The notes below the pieces were generated by a model. That model saw nothing but the letters and a program-made list of their open reading frames with translations, was not told the origin of the DNA and did no database searches. Source: Bacillota bacterium (GTDB lineage Bacteria > Bacillota > Clostridia > Lachnospirales > Lachnospiraceae). Taken from it: a DNA stretch of 17,768 nucleotides. Location: positions 1-17,768 of the forward strand of contig JAEWSD010000248.1 in assembly GCA_023398615.1 (NCBI GenBank), in the 5' to 3' direction. Both the position numbers and the translations under genes were made by a program. How positions within the stretch are numbered: position 1 is the first letter of the stretch; every line of letters begins with the position of its first letter. Of this stretch, positions 7,279 to 14,858 are shown piece by piece.

Positions 7279-8694
7279 ATGAAAAAATCAGGATATAAAT
7301 CGGTATTCCATATTTATATTATCTTTGTCCTGCTGTTTATCGGTACTATTACCACCGGATTCGGCATGATTCTATATAATATTACAATAAAAAAACCGAA
7401 CGGACAGCCCGTACTCAGCAAATGGCCGATCGATTTTACTGATGCGTTCTCCGAATCCATAAAGTTTATCGATAATGAGCCCCATATCAAATCGTCCGGC
7501 CTGAAACAGCTGCAGGAAAACAATTTATGGATACAGCTCCTTGACAGTAAGGGCGATGAGATATTTCACTTTAATAAGCCAAAGGAAATTCCGGAGCATT
7601 ATTCCCCTTCGGAATTCCTCAAAACCGATCGGAACGGAGTCGGCGGTTATTCGGTATTTTCGGGCAGTGTTCGCTCGGCGGGCAAAGAATGGACTTATAG
7701 GATCGGCTTTCCGGTAAGGATTGCTCAAGTCTCTGTCTATGTCAATAAGGACAGATTTACGACAGGCAAACCCGTATTACTCGTTATGATGGGCGTAATG
7801 CTGGTCTTGCTGGCATTATCCGGGTTCGTATACGGTTATGCCGTTACGAGGCAGATGGCACGAATGAGAAGAGCCATCCGGGAGATTGCTTCCCGAACCT
7901 ACCTGCCTGTTACGGATAACGGTGCTTTTGGTGAGGTTTATGATGAATTGAGTGCTTTGAATACGGAAATCAGGCTGAGTGATGCGGCAAGGGCAGAGGA
8001 TGAGAAGCTGCGCGAGGAATGGATTGCAAATATCACGCATGATTTGAAGACTCCCCTGTCCCCGATAAGGGGTTACGCCGAGTTGATTGCTGAGACAGAT
8101 ACCGTAACAGAACCCGCTAAGCTCAGAAGATACGGCGGAATAATCCTGAAGAATACGGCTTATGCCGAGGAGCTTATTAACGATTTGAAGCTTACCTATC
8201 AGCTAGAAAACGGAATGGTCCCGCTTAACTTAAGCAGGCAGGATATCGTACGCTTTATAAAAGAGCTTGTGATTGATCTGCTTAATAATCCGGAGTTTGA
8301 AGCAAGGAACCTTTCTTTTTGCTCTGCAGGTGAACAGGCAGAGCTTTCCTTCGATGCAACGCTCTTAAAACGGGCGTTTAACAATCTGCTTACCAATGCT
8401 TTGGTACATAACGGCAGCGAGACAGGGATTAACGTTTCCGTCGGTACGCAGGGGAGTCTTAGGATCGTGATACGGGATGACGGAAGGGGTATGACCAAGG
8501 AGGAACTGGACAGCCTGTTTACCAGGTATTACCGCGGAAAGGATACGCAGACCGGACCGGAAGGTAGCGGCCTTGGAATGGCGATTGCAAAACAGATCAT
8601 TGAACTGCATGGCGGCAGAATTCTGGCGGAAAGCAAACCCGGTTCGGGTACCTGTATTACGGTTGAGTTTCTCGATATGGAAGGAAGAAAGTAG
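7279..8694 (+). CDS. Membrane sensor histidine kinase
   Basis: The 471-residue kinase has transmembrane helices at about 9-33 and 164-189, framing an external sensor domain of about 130 residues with no recognised ligand. A HAMP-like linker is followed by the phospho-acceptor His254 in NITHDLKTPLSPIRGY. The ATP-binding domain has the N box (Asn373 in FNNLLTNALVHN), G1 (DDGRGM, about 400-405) and G2 (GSGLGMA, about 429-435). ATG 7279 directly abuts the response-regulator stop, indicating translational coupling. The sizeable external domain separates it from the short intramembrane-sensing BceS kinases, although the neighbouring FtsX-type transporter gives a similar overall layout. Signal unknown; cell-envelope stress or a peptide is a guess. 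Confidence 0.95.
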   Translation: MKKSGYKSVFHIYIIFVLLFIGTITTGFGMILYNITIKKPNGQPVLSKWPIDFTDAFSESIKFIDNEPHIKSSGLKQLQENNLWIQLLDSKGDEIFHFNKPKEIPEHYSPSEFLKTDRNGVGGYSVFSGSVRSAGKEWTYRIGFPVRIAQVSVYVNKDRFTTGKPVLLVMMGVMLVLLALSGFVYGYAVTRQMARMRRAIREIASRTYLPVTDNGAFGEVYDELSALNTEIRLSDAARAEDEKLREEWIANITHDLKTPLSPIRGYAELIAETDTVTEPAKLRRYGGIILKNTAYAEELINDLKLTYQLENGMVPLNLSRQDIVRFIKELVIDLLNNPEFEARNLSFCSAGEQAELSFDATLLKRAFNNLLTNALVHNGSETGINVSVGTQGSLRIVIRDDGRGMTKEELDSLFTRYYRGKDTQTGPEGSGLGMAIAKQIIELHGGRILAESKPGSGTCITVEFLDMEGRK

Positions 8695-8710
8695 TTTCTA
8701 TCTTAAGAAA

Positions 8711-8754
8711 ATTAAGGTTAAATTAAGAGTAACTGAAAGTAAAATTAAGATTGA
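8711..8754 (+). promoter_or_regulatory. Four tandem 11-bp direct repeats, probable response-regulator operator
   Basis: Four units occur exactly in register: ATTAAGGTTAA, ATTAAGAGTAA, CTGAAAGTAAA and ATTAAGATTGA. Tandem boxes repeated every helical turn (about 11 bp) are the binding mode of OmpR/PhoB-type regulators. The array begins 17 bases after the kinase stop and lies upstream of the ABC permease. The third unit is degenerate. The link to the regulator at 6541 is inferred from position. Confidence 0.6.
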
Positions 8755-8794
8755 TGGCTTATAGTTTCATATAGGTCATCAATCTTTTTATTTC
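8747..8794 (+). terminator. Rho-independent terminator of the two-component operon
   Basis: The stem AAGATTGATGGC (8747-8758) pairs with GTCATCAATCTT (8775-8786), a 12-bp match with one G-T wobble. The loop is 16 bases and a T-rich tract CTTTTTATTTC follows. The left arm overlaps the last 11-bp operator repeat, so operator and terminator are interleaved. Confidence 0.75.
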
Positions 8795-8811
8795 ATTAGG
8801 ATACGTATTAT
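8760..8811 (+). promoter_or_regulatory. Candidate -10 elements for the ABC transporter operon
   Basis: Two alternatives are visible. TATAGT at 8760-8765 lies 5 bases after the repeat array, so the repeats would occupy the -35 region, as in regulator-activated promoters. TATTAT at 8806-8811 has only a weak TCTTTT 17 bases upstream. The first would start transcription inside the terminator hairpin, so transporter mRNA would lack the full hairpin. Confidence 0.3.
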
Positions 8812-8833
8812 ACCACAGAAAGCAGGTGTAGCT

Positions 8834-11332
8834 TTGAAGATTCTAATAAAGTATATTTTGAACAATATCAGAGAGCGGAAGCTCAGAACCGCGGTAATGC
8901 TGCTTTCCGTCGTACTGTCGGCGGCACTGCTGTTTGTTTCGCTTGCGATAGGGGATTCCTATGGGAAAGCCCAAAGAAAAATGGCAAAAGGCTTTGCCGG
9001 TTCGGCGGCCGTATCGGTAACCGCTAAACCGGACACAAAAGGTAATGCGGCCTGGATTACGGAAGAGGAGATACCGCCGCTTGCTTCCATAAAGAATAAG
9101 GCGGGTATTTTGACCGCACCGGCTTTATACCGCAAGGATGGTTACTATGAAAGCATTGACCTGATTGCCGCCGAATTAGCTGCGTTATATGCAATCAACA
9201 GGCCGCGGCTTGCGGATGGCACGGAGCTTAAGAATTTTACCGGGTACCGCATCGTTTTGCCGGAACGATTCACGTCGCAATACGGTATGGAAGCGGGGGA
9301 CACGGTTACCCTGACAATCGGCGGGACAAGCTATGATTTTACACTTGCGGCGGTAGCCGCATACGATACGGTCTTCTTAAGAAGTACGAGAGGATCCAAT
9401 GCGTTGATTCCCAAGGAAACCTTAACTGAAATATTGCGGACCTTTAACGGGAACAGCAGGATACTGCTCGAGCCGGCAGTAGGCGTAAGCCCGGACGAAC
9501 TGAGGGCCGAACTGTCTTCCATTCTCCCTCCTGACCATTATACTGTGGCTAAGACTTATGATGAGGCACAGGTGACGGCGGAAGCGAAAGAAAAATCGAT
9601 ACCCTGTTATCTGATCAGCTTTTTTTCCTTTATCATGAGTGTGTTTATAATATACAGCAGCTATAAGGTCATAACAACGGAGCGGCTGCCTGTGATCGGA
9701 ACCTTCCGCAGCATCGGCGCAACCGAAAGATCGGCTGCCGGTATACTGCTGATGGAAAGTCTGCTTTATGGAATCATCGGGGGAGTGCTTGGCATTCCGT
9801 CCGGATATCTGATTCTCAGGCTCATCCTTGACGGGTTGGGGCAATCCCTGTCAATGGGGATCGGAATCCCGGCCGTGGTTTCTCCTGCAAATATTGTGCT
9901 TTCCTGCACCGCAGCGATTACAGTCTCGATGCTCGGCGCTTTTCTTCCGATACGCGGGGCCAGCCGGCTTCCCGTAAAGGATGTGGTGCTCGGTATGGTG
10001 GAGGAAAAAAGTACGCCGAATAAAGTAATACTGGCTGTCGGGACGGTTCTCTTTATCCTGTCCGTCCTTCTCCCACGGCTCACAGGCGACAGGAATGAAC
10101 CCCTGCTGATGGCGGCAGGTGGTTTTTCACTTCTTGGATTGATTGCGGCGGCAGTAATTCTGATCCCGTTACTTGTAAATGGGGTATCCCGGATACTGGA
10201 AGGCATCTATGGTGCGGCTTTCGGTAACGAGGGCAGGCTGGCCGCACGTAATATGAGGGGAAACAGAAATATAAACCAGAATATAACCCTTCTGCTTATC
10301 AGTCTTTCCGCAGTAATTGTAATCCGTGTCGTTACCGGCTTTGCAGTCTCCTATATAGGCGACGTATTTAACGGTGCGGCGCTGGACGGGTTCGCCGATG
10401 GGGAAATGAGCCGTAGCTTTGTGGAGGAGGTCGAAGGCTTTGAGGGTGTGGAAGAAGTTCTGCCTGTCTATGTAATAAAAGGCGGCATAAGTGCAGATGG
10501 CATACCGCTTACCCGCGTGGAAGCCATAGAGGATTTAAGCCGGTTCCGGCACATGTTTAATCTGCAATTAGACCGAAATAGCAGAGAAATGACAGAAGAT
10601 AGGTTTCACTATTCCAGGAATATACTTATCAATAAAGATTCCCTGAAAAAGCTTGGACTTGGGATTGGAGATAAAATCAGCCTGGATTATAAAGGCAGGA
10701 AGTATGAATATGAAATAAGCGGCAGCTTTCAGTCGAGGGCGGACAACTCGGAGGCAGTGATACCGGCATCCTTTGCAGAAAAAGATTTCGGTGTAAAAGA
10801 TTACGGGCTGCTTGCCTATACGGCCGCCGACCCGGGAGCCGTAATGGTCCGGCTACGGAATCTGTTTGGAGAGCGGTTCAACTGGAGCCGTACAGTCGAG
10901 GAATTCTATGAGGATTCCCTGGGTACCGTTAATGCATTTCTGGAGCCGATGAAGAAGCTGACCTATTTTATCCTTTTACTTGCGGCAATTGGGGTTATTA
11001 ATAATCTGCTTATCAATTACATTCAAAAGAGACGGTCCATTGCAATGTATAAATCCGTCGGCTTAAGTGACAGGCAGAATGTGAAGATGAATCTGGTCGA
11101 AGGCTTTACTTCAGGGTTAATCGGTGTTTCCGCCGGGCTGTTCGTATCTTATATGGAAGTAAAGACAATCTTCATTGTGGCAGCTCCAAGGGTTTCTATG
11201 GAACCGGAATATGGGGCCGGGAGCTTTATAATGGCCGGACTGGCAGGAATTATGATTACGTTGGCCGGCTCTGTCGTGCCGATCCTTAAGGGGTCCAAAA
11301 TGAAGCTTGTGGAAGAAATCAAATCGGAATAA
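8834..11332 (+). CDS. FtsX-like ABC transporter permease (10 TM helices, two external domains)
   Basis: The 832-residue membrane protein starts with TTG 8834, preceded by AGCAGGTG five bases away. Hydrophobicity by eye suggests TM1 at about 17-40, then an external domain of about 215 residues. TM2-4 (about 262-375) form an FtsX core, and TM5-7 lie at about 398-505. A second external domain of about 205 residues follows, and a second FtsX core lies near the C-terminus (about 716-815). This duplicated arrangement resembles MacB/LolC/BceB-type mechanotransmission permeases, which move substrates from the membrane or envelope rather than through a channel. The ATPase gene follows after 20 bases. 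Likely roles are lipoprotein or antimicrobial-peptide handling, but the substrate cannot be told. Expression is probably governed by the upstream two-component system. Confidence 0.9.
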   Translation: MKILIKYILNNIRERKLRTAVMLLSVVLSAALLFVSLAIGDSYGKAQRKMAKGFAGSAAVSVTAKPDTKGNAAWITEEEIPPLASIKNKAGILTAPALYRKDGYYESIDLIAAELAALYAINRPRLADGTELKNFTGYRIVLPERFTSQYGMEAGDTVTLTIGGTSYDFTLAAVAAYDTVFLRSTRGSNALIPKETLTEILRTFNGNSRILLEPAVGVSPDELRAELSSILPPDHYTVAKTYDEAQVTAEAKEKSIPCYLISFFSFIMSVFIIYSSYKVITTERLPVIGTFRSIGATERSAAGILLMESLLYGIIGGVLGIPSGYLILRLILDGLGQSLSMGIGIPAVVSPANIVLSCTAAITVSMLGAFLPIRGASRLPVKDVVLGMVEEKSTPNKVILAVGTVLFILSVLLPRLTGDRNEPLLMAAGGFSLLGLIAAAVILIPLLVNGVSRILEGIYGAAFGNEGRLAARNMRGNRNINQNITLLLISLSAVIVIRVVTGFAVSYIGDVFNGAALDGFADGEMSRSFVEEVEGFEGVEEVLPVYVIKGGISADGIPLTRVEAIEDLSRFRHMFNLQLDRNSREMTEDRFHYSRNILINKDSLKKLGLGIGDKISLDYKGRKYEYEISGSFQSRADNSEAVIPASFAEKDFGVKDYGLLAYTAADPGAVMVRLRNLFGERFNWSRTVEEFYEDSLGTVNAFLEPMKKLTYFILLLAAIGVINNLLINYIQKRRSIAMYKSVGLSDRQNVKMNLVEGFTSGLIGVSAGLFVSYMEVKTIFIVAAPRVSMEPEYGAGSFIMAGLAGIMITLAGSVVPILKGSKMKLVEEIKSE

Positions 11333-11352
11333 GTAAAAAGGGGGCTTTATTT

Positions 11353-12033
11353 ATGGATAGTAATGGCATTGCCGTTGAATGCAGAGGCATTACAAAGGAG
11401 TTCGGGTTCGGAAGCTCCGTTACGAGGGTTCTTAACGATATTTCGCTTAAGATTGCAAAGGGCGAATTTGTCTCTGTCATGGGGCCGTCCGGTTCCGGGA
11501 AGAGCACGCTGCTTTATATCCTGGGAGGTCTTGACAGCCCGACGGCAGGAAATGTATTGCTTGACGGTGAAGATATTGCAAGGTTTGACGATAAAAAGAA
11601 AAGTATTATGCGCCGAAGGGATATCGGATTTGTATTCCAGTTTTATAATCTGATCCCGAATTTAAACGTTGAAGAAAATATCCTGCTGCCCGTTCTGCTT
11701 GACGGAAAAAATGTAAAGGCTTACGGCAGGCAGCTTAGTGATATCCTGGAAATCACGGGGCTTGCAGACAGAAAGGAGCATACGCCGAGAGAATTGTCGG
11801 GAGGTCAGCAGCAGCGGGTGGCAATCGCAAGGGCACTGATTAACAGTCCCGGAATTATCTTTGCGGATGAACCGACCGGTAACCTGGACAGCAGGACCGG
11901 TACCGGAATCATGAAGCTTTTGCGGGAGATAAACCGTGAGAGCGGGAAAACGGTTGTTATGGTAACGCACTCTGCCGATGCGGCCTCCTATGGCGGACGG
12001 ATTATAAGTGTCAGGGACGGTACCCTTGTCTGA
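11353..12033 (+). CDS. ABC transporter ATPase of the MacB/LolD type
   Basis: The 226-residue cytoplasmic ATPase carries all motifs: Walker A GPSGSGKST (44-52), Q-loop Gln96 in VFQFYNLIP, signature LSGGQ (148-152), Walker B IIFADEP with Glu173, D-loop GNLDS and switch His206 in VTHS. FYNLIPNLNVEENILLP is characteristic of the LolD/MacB/FtsE branch that pairs with FtsX-like permeases. A strong AAGGGGG ribosome site lies 8 bases before ATG 11353. It surely works with the permease encoded 20 bases upstream. The palindrome at 12039-12058 may end the transcript. Confidence 0.95.
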   Translation: MDSNGIAVECRGITKEFGFGSSVTRVLNDISLKIAKGEFVSVMGPSGSGKSTLLYILGGLDSPTAGNVLLDGEDIARFDDKKKSIMRRRDIGFVFQFYNLIPNLNVEENILLPVLLDGKNVKAYGRQLSDILEITGLADRKEHTPRELSGGQQQRVAIARALINSPGIIFADEPTGNLDSRTGTGIMKLLREINRESGKTVVMVTHSADAASYGGRIISVRDGTLV

Positions 12034-12038
12034 TTTGC

Positions 12039-12060
12039 TACAGTTCGGCCGAATTGTAAC
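12039..12060. repeat. Palindrome after the ABC ATPase gene, containing copy 3 of GGCYGAAYWGTAAC
   Basis: TACAGTTCGGCCGAATTGTA (12039-12058) is a 20-base palindrome with a single G-T pairing mismatch, six bases beyond the stop codon. Its right half with two more bases (12047-12060) is GGCCGAATTGTAAC. No T-run follows directly, so it is a poor classical terminator. Confidence 0.55.
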
Positions 12061-12089
12061 TCTGATTCCTGTAAATGTAAAATAAAATA

Positions 12090-12118
12090 TTGTTATTTGC
12101 CCTGCTTCCTGCTATCAT
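12090..12118 (+). promoter_or_regulatory. Likely promoter of the second TetR gene
   Basis: A TTGTTA -35 (12090-12095) and a TATCAT -10 (12113-12118) are separated by 17 bases. Transcription would begin near 12125, about 70 bases before the start codon. Confidence 0.5.
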
Positions 12119-12130
12119 GATTATCATAAT
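12113..12130. repeat. 9-bp direct repeat over the -10, candidate autoregulatory operator
   Basis: TATCATGAT (12113-12121) is followed at once by TATCATAAT (12122-12130), covering the -10 and the predicted start site. The stretch also contains the small palindrome ATCATGAT. A repressor bound here would block transcription, which fits TetR autoregulation, but the evidence is positional only. Confidence 0.3.
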
Positions 12131-12194
12131 ACTGCTTTTATTTGCACACGAAAACCGGGAATGCGTATAGGGATGCGCAGGAATAGGAGGGCTT

Positions 12195-12752
12195 ATGAGC
12201 AAACGGGATGATATTCTGACGGCCACACTCGATTTGATCTCGGAGGAAGGGCTGCAATCGTTAACTTTTTCTAAATTATTCAGGCGTGCCAATGTTGGTT
12301 CGGGTACGGTGTATCATTATTTCAGCAATAAGGAAGAGCTGGTGGGTGCTTTGTATATCAGGACGATTGATCATTTCAGTGATGTCATGCTGCAGCATTA
12401 TAACCGGTCTGAAAACGTATATGCCTGTTTTAAACGGCTGCTGGCAAACATGGCCGGTTTTGCTCAGAATTATCAGAGAGAGCAATGGTTTTTAGAAAAT
12501 TATTCACATTCCCCTTTCCTTTCCGAAGAGATCAGGAATCGTGACATTCCGGCAATGGCAGAATGTATGCTTTTGATTCACAGGGGGACGGAGGAGGGTC
12601 TTATCCGGAAGATGAATCCGCTGATGTGTGTACAGATGATAAGCGGAATGCTGATGGGTGCCGTCCAGGGCGCATTACTTGGAAAATACCGGATCGATGA
12701 CAAAGAACTTGAGAACGTTATTGAAATCTGTTGGAGGGCATTTGTCATTTAA
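12195..12752 (+). CDS. TetR/AcrR-family transcriptional regulator
   Basis: The 185-residue regulator has an N-terminal helix-turn-helix (about residues 4-50), including LTFSKLFRRANVGSGTVYHYFSNKEELVGALY, the TetR recognition region. A helical C-terminal domain follows, with MISGMLMGAVQGALLGKY near the end, of a type that binds small molecules and dimerises. GGAGGG 4 bases before ATG 12195 is a good ribosome site. It lies downstream of the ABC transporter on the same strand, separated by 161 bases with its own promoter, so control of that transporter is possible but unproven. Confidence 0.9.
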   Translation: MSKRDDILTATLDLISEEGLQSLTFSKLFRRANVGSGTVYHYFSNKEELVGALYIRTIDHFSDVMLQHYNRSENVYACFKRLLANMAGFAQNYQREQWFLENYSHSPFLSEEIRNRDIPAMAECMLLIHRGTEEGLIRKMNPLMCVQMISGMLMGAVQGALLGKYRIDDKELENVIEICWRAFVI

Positions 12753-12840
12753 TTCCCTATTGCTAAGATTTCCCTGCTTTTATAATGTTAAGTTTTAAAA
12801 TCACAGTTGCCTTCATATGATTAAATGATTATTCTGTTCG

Positions 12841-12858
12841 GCCGTTCGCGGCGGAAGG
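12841..12858 (+). promoter_or_regulatory. Small TTCG-loop hairpin adjoining the ribosome site of the L,D-transpeptidase
   Basis: GCCG (12841-12844), loop TTCG and CGGC (12849-12852) form a compact GC stem that ends directly against the ribosome site GGAAGG (12853-12858), 7 bases before the ATG. It could lower or modulate initiation. The stem has only 4 bp, so this is tentative. Confidence 0.3.
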
Positions 12859-12865
12859 CATCAGT

Positions 12866-14254
12866 ATGGAGGAAATTTATTTAAGGAAGCTTGAGAAACG
12901 AGAGCACATTGAAAGGATTATTATTATTGCGGCTGTTCCCGTTTTACTGTATTTGCTGGTTGCGTTATATTTTGCCGGGCATTATCAGTTCCATACGCAA
13001 ATAAATGGTGTCACCGTATCGCTGAAAGCAGAGAAAGCCGCGGAACAGGTAATCAGGAATTTTGCTGCCGGCTATGAACTGCTGGTAACGGACGGCAGGG
13101 ACGGAACGGAAAAAATATCCGGACAGGATATAGAATTGCAATATAATGAGGATACCGGCATTGATATCATTTATCATAAACAAAATTCATTAGCCTGGAT
13201 TATATCTGTGTTTAAGGAGCAGAATTACTATATTCCAGGTTTATATGTTTATAACGGCACCCGGCTGCGGGACAGGGTAAACGGGCTGCAATGCCTGAAC
13301 AGGACAGCTGCCGAATCACGGAATGCGGACTTCAGGTATACGGAGGGCACTTATGAATTGGTGAAGGAAGTATATGGGAATAAGATAGCGAGAGAGGAAT
13401 TTTACGATTCCGTTAAGCGGTATATAAAGGAAGGAAAGACAACGTTAAATGCGGAGCTTTTTTATGAGAAACCGAAGTACACCGTAGGTTCCGATAAAAC
13501 CTTAAAAACCAGAACCCTTTTGAATAAATATGTATCGACGAAGATTACCTATCGGTTCGGCAATAAAACCGAAGTGCTGGATGGGACGGCAATCAATAAA
13601 TGGCTGAGTGTTGATGACGATTTAGAAGTGGAAATTAATAAAACCGCTGCGGCCGGCTATATAAAAGCCCTGGCCAAAAAATACGATACCGTTGGGATCA
13701 CAAGGACTTTTAAGACTTCTATTGGTAAAACGATAGAAGTAAAAGGAGGGCTTTATGGGAGGAAGATTAACCAGGCGGAAGAGTTAAAGGCTTTAATAAA
13801 GCATATCCGGTTTGGGGAAGTGACGGAAAAGGAGCCTGTATTTACCCAGAAGGCATTACACGATGATGAGGATGAGATCGGTAATACCTATGTTGAGATT
13901 AATATTACGCGGCAGCATTTATGGTTTTATAAAGACGGCAAGCTTAAGGTTCAGGGCCCTGTAGTAACAGGAAATCCCAATAATGGAAATGCCACGGTAG
14001 TAGGTACTTATATGTTAAACTACAAGCAGAAGGAGGCGACCCTAAAGGGGCCGGGCTATGCGGTAAAGGTAAATTACTGGATGCCGTTTTACGGAAATAT
14101 GGGAATTCATGATGCCGGCTGGAGGCATGCTTTCGGAGGGGAGATCTATAAAAGAAGGGGGACCCACGGCTGTGTGAATGCCCCTCTGTTTCTGGCTAAA
14201 ACCATTTTTCAATATATAGAAGACGGTATTCCGATCGTCATATATGAAGAGTAA
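12866..14254 (+). CDS. Membrane-anchored L,D-transpeptidase (YkuD domain) with peptidoglycan-binding region
   Basis: The 462-residue protein has one N-terminal transmembrane anchor (about 18-38) and then a long external region (about 45-330), resembling the PG_binding_4 repeats of Firmicutes L,D-transpeptidases. The YkuD catalytic domain (about 340-460) has His415 in GIHDAGW and nucleophile Cys436 in THGCVN. Such enzymes form 3-3 cross-links in peptidoglycan or attach other groups to it, using tetrapeptide donors outside the membrane, and are resistant to many beta-lactams. Ribosome site GGAAGG is 7 bases upstream. The gene ends one base from the convergent hexapeptide-protein gene, leaving no room for a terminator between them. 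A TATAAT at 12781-12786 may be its -10, but no good -35 is seen. Confidence 0.92.
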   Translation: MEEIYLRKLEKREHIERIIIIAAVPVLLYLLVALYFAGHYQFHTQINGVTVSLKAEKAAEQVIRNFAAGYELLVTDGRDGTEKISGQDIELQYNEDTGIDIIYHKQNSLAWIISVFKEQNYYIPGLYVYNGTRLRDRVNGLQCLNRTAAESRNADFRYTEGTYELVKEVYGNKIAREEFYDSVKRYIKEGKTTLNAELFYEKPKYTVGSDKTLKTRTLLNKYVSTKITYRFGNKTEVLDGTAINKWLSVDDDLEVEINKTAAAGYIKALAKKYDTVGITRTFKTSIGKTIEVKGGLYGRKINQAEELKALIKHIRFGEVTEKEPVFTQKALHDDEDEIGNTYVEINITRQHLWFYKDGKLKVQGPVVTGNPNNGNATVVGTYMLNYKQKEATLKGPGYAVKVNYWMPFYGNMGIHDAGWRHAFGGEIYKRRGTHGCVNAPLFLAKTIFQYIEDGIPIVIYEE

Positions 14255-14255
14255 T

Positions 14256-14858
14256 TTACCAGGTATCATCCCTGTGTTTTCTTAATGCCTCTGCCATTCT
14301 TTGGGTAATCTCAGGCATAACGGCATCTTTCCCTTCCGGTTTCCAGTCTACGCCGTAGACATATTTGATGAAATTCAGCGGTTCCTGCTGTGCCCATATC
14401 TCGTCATGCTTGTCCGGAGGCAATATCCGGGCCGGTATTCCCACGGCAACCCATCCTATAGGAACCGCCGTATATTCCGGTAATTCTGTTTTAATATGAA
14501 CGATGCCGTTGATACGGACCTCCGAGCCTCTGCACAGCCTTGCGCCGTGGAAAACGGAAGCCCCCGTCGCGATAAATACACAGTCCTCTACGGTACATCC
14601 CACTATATGTGCATTCGGTCCGATCAATACGTTGTTTCGGATGCTCAGTCCGTGACGGGCCGTGCTTCTTAATACAGCATTTTCAAGAATGATACAGTTA
14701 TCGCCGATTTCAACAGAGCTTCCTTCGGCAATCACAGCTGCTCCATGCATGATTACCGTATTTGCCCCGATTTTGACGTCGCCGCATATTGTGGCGGTCG
14801 GAGCAACATATGAACTTTCGTGAATAACGGGAGACTTTCCTAAATGGTTCAAGATCAT
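14256..14858 (-). CDS. Gamma-carbonic-anhydrase-like hexapeptide-repeat protein lacking canonical zinc histidines
   Basis: The 200-residue protein is a left-handed beta-helix with hexapeptide repeats throughout residues 12-120 (for example PTATICGDVKIGANTVI) and a C-terminal helix. Overall it resembles gamma-carbonic anhydrase, CaiE and PaaY proteins. The usual IGHxAxxHGC zinc motif is IGPNAHIVGC (79-88), so Pro81 and Val86 replace two zinc histidines. By-eye alignment puts Arg64 at the third, so carbonic anhydrase activity is unlikely unless His69 or His84 substitutes. An acyl- or acetyl-transferase or scaffold role is possible. ATG 14858 has AAGGTGG 7 bases upstream and overlaps the stop of the AdaA-like gene by four bases (ATGA), so the two are translationally coupled. 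Confidence 0.85.
   Translation of the reverse strand: MILNHLGKSPVIHESSYVAPTATICGDVKIGANTVIMHGAAVIAEGSSVEIGDNCIILENAVLRSTARHGLSIRNNVLIGPNAHIVGCTVEDCVFIATGASVFHGARLCRGSEVRINGIVHIKTELPEYTAVPIGWVAVGIPARILPPDKHDEIWAQQEPLNFIKYVYGVDWKPEGKDAVMPEITQRMAEALRKHRDDTW

Noticed and set aside
9422..10206. Two long minus-strand frames inside the ABC permease gene
   Set aside because: They are shadows of the permease reading frame, with low-complexity composition and no ribosome site or motif support.
6541..12033. Bce-type antimicrobial-peptide detoxification module
   Set aside because: The kinase has an external domain of about 130 residues instead of the very short BceS loop, and the permease has two similar-sized external domains rather than one large one; the layout is only loosely Bce-like.
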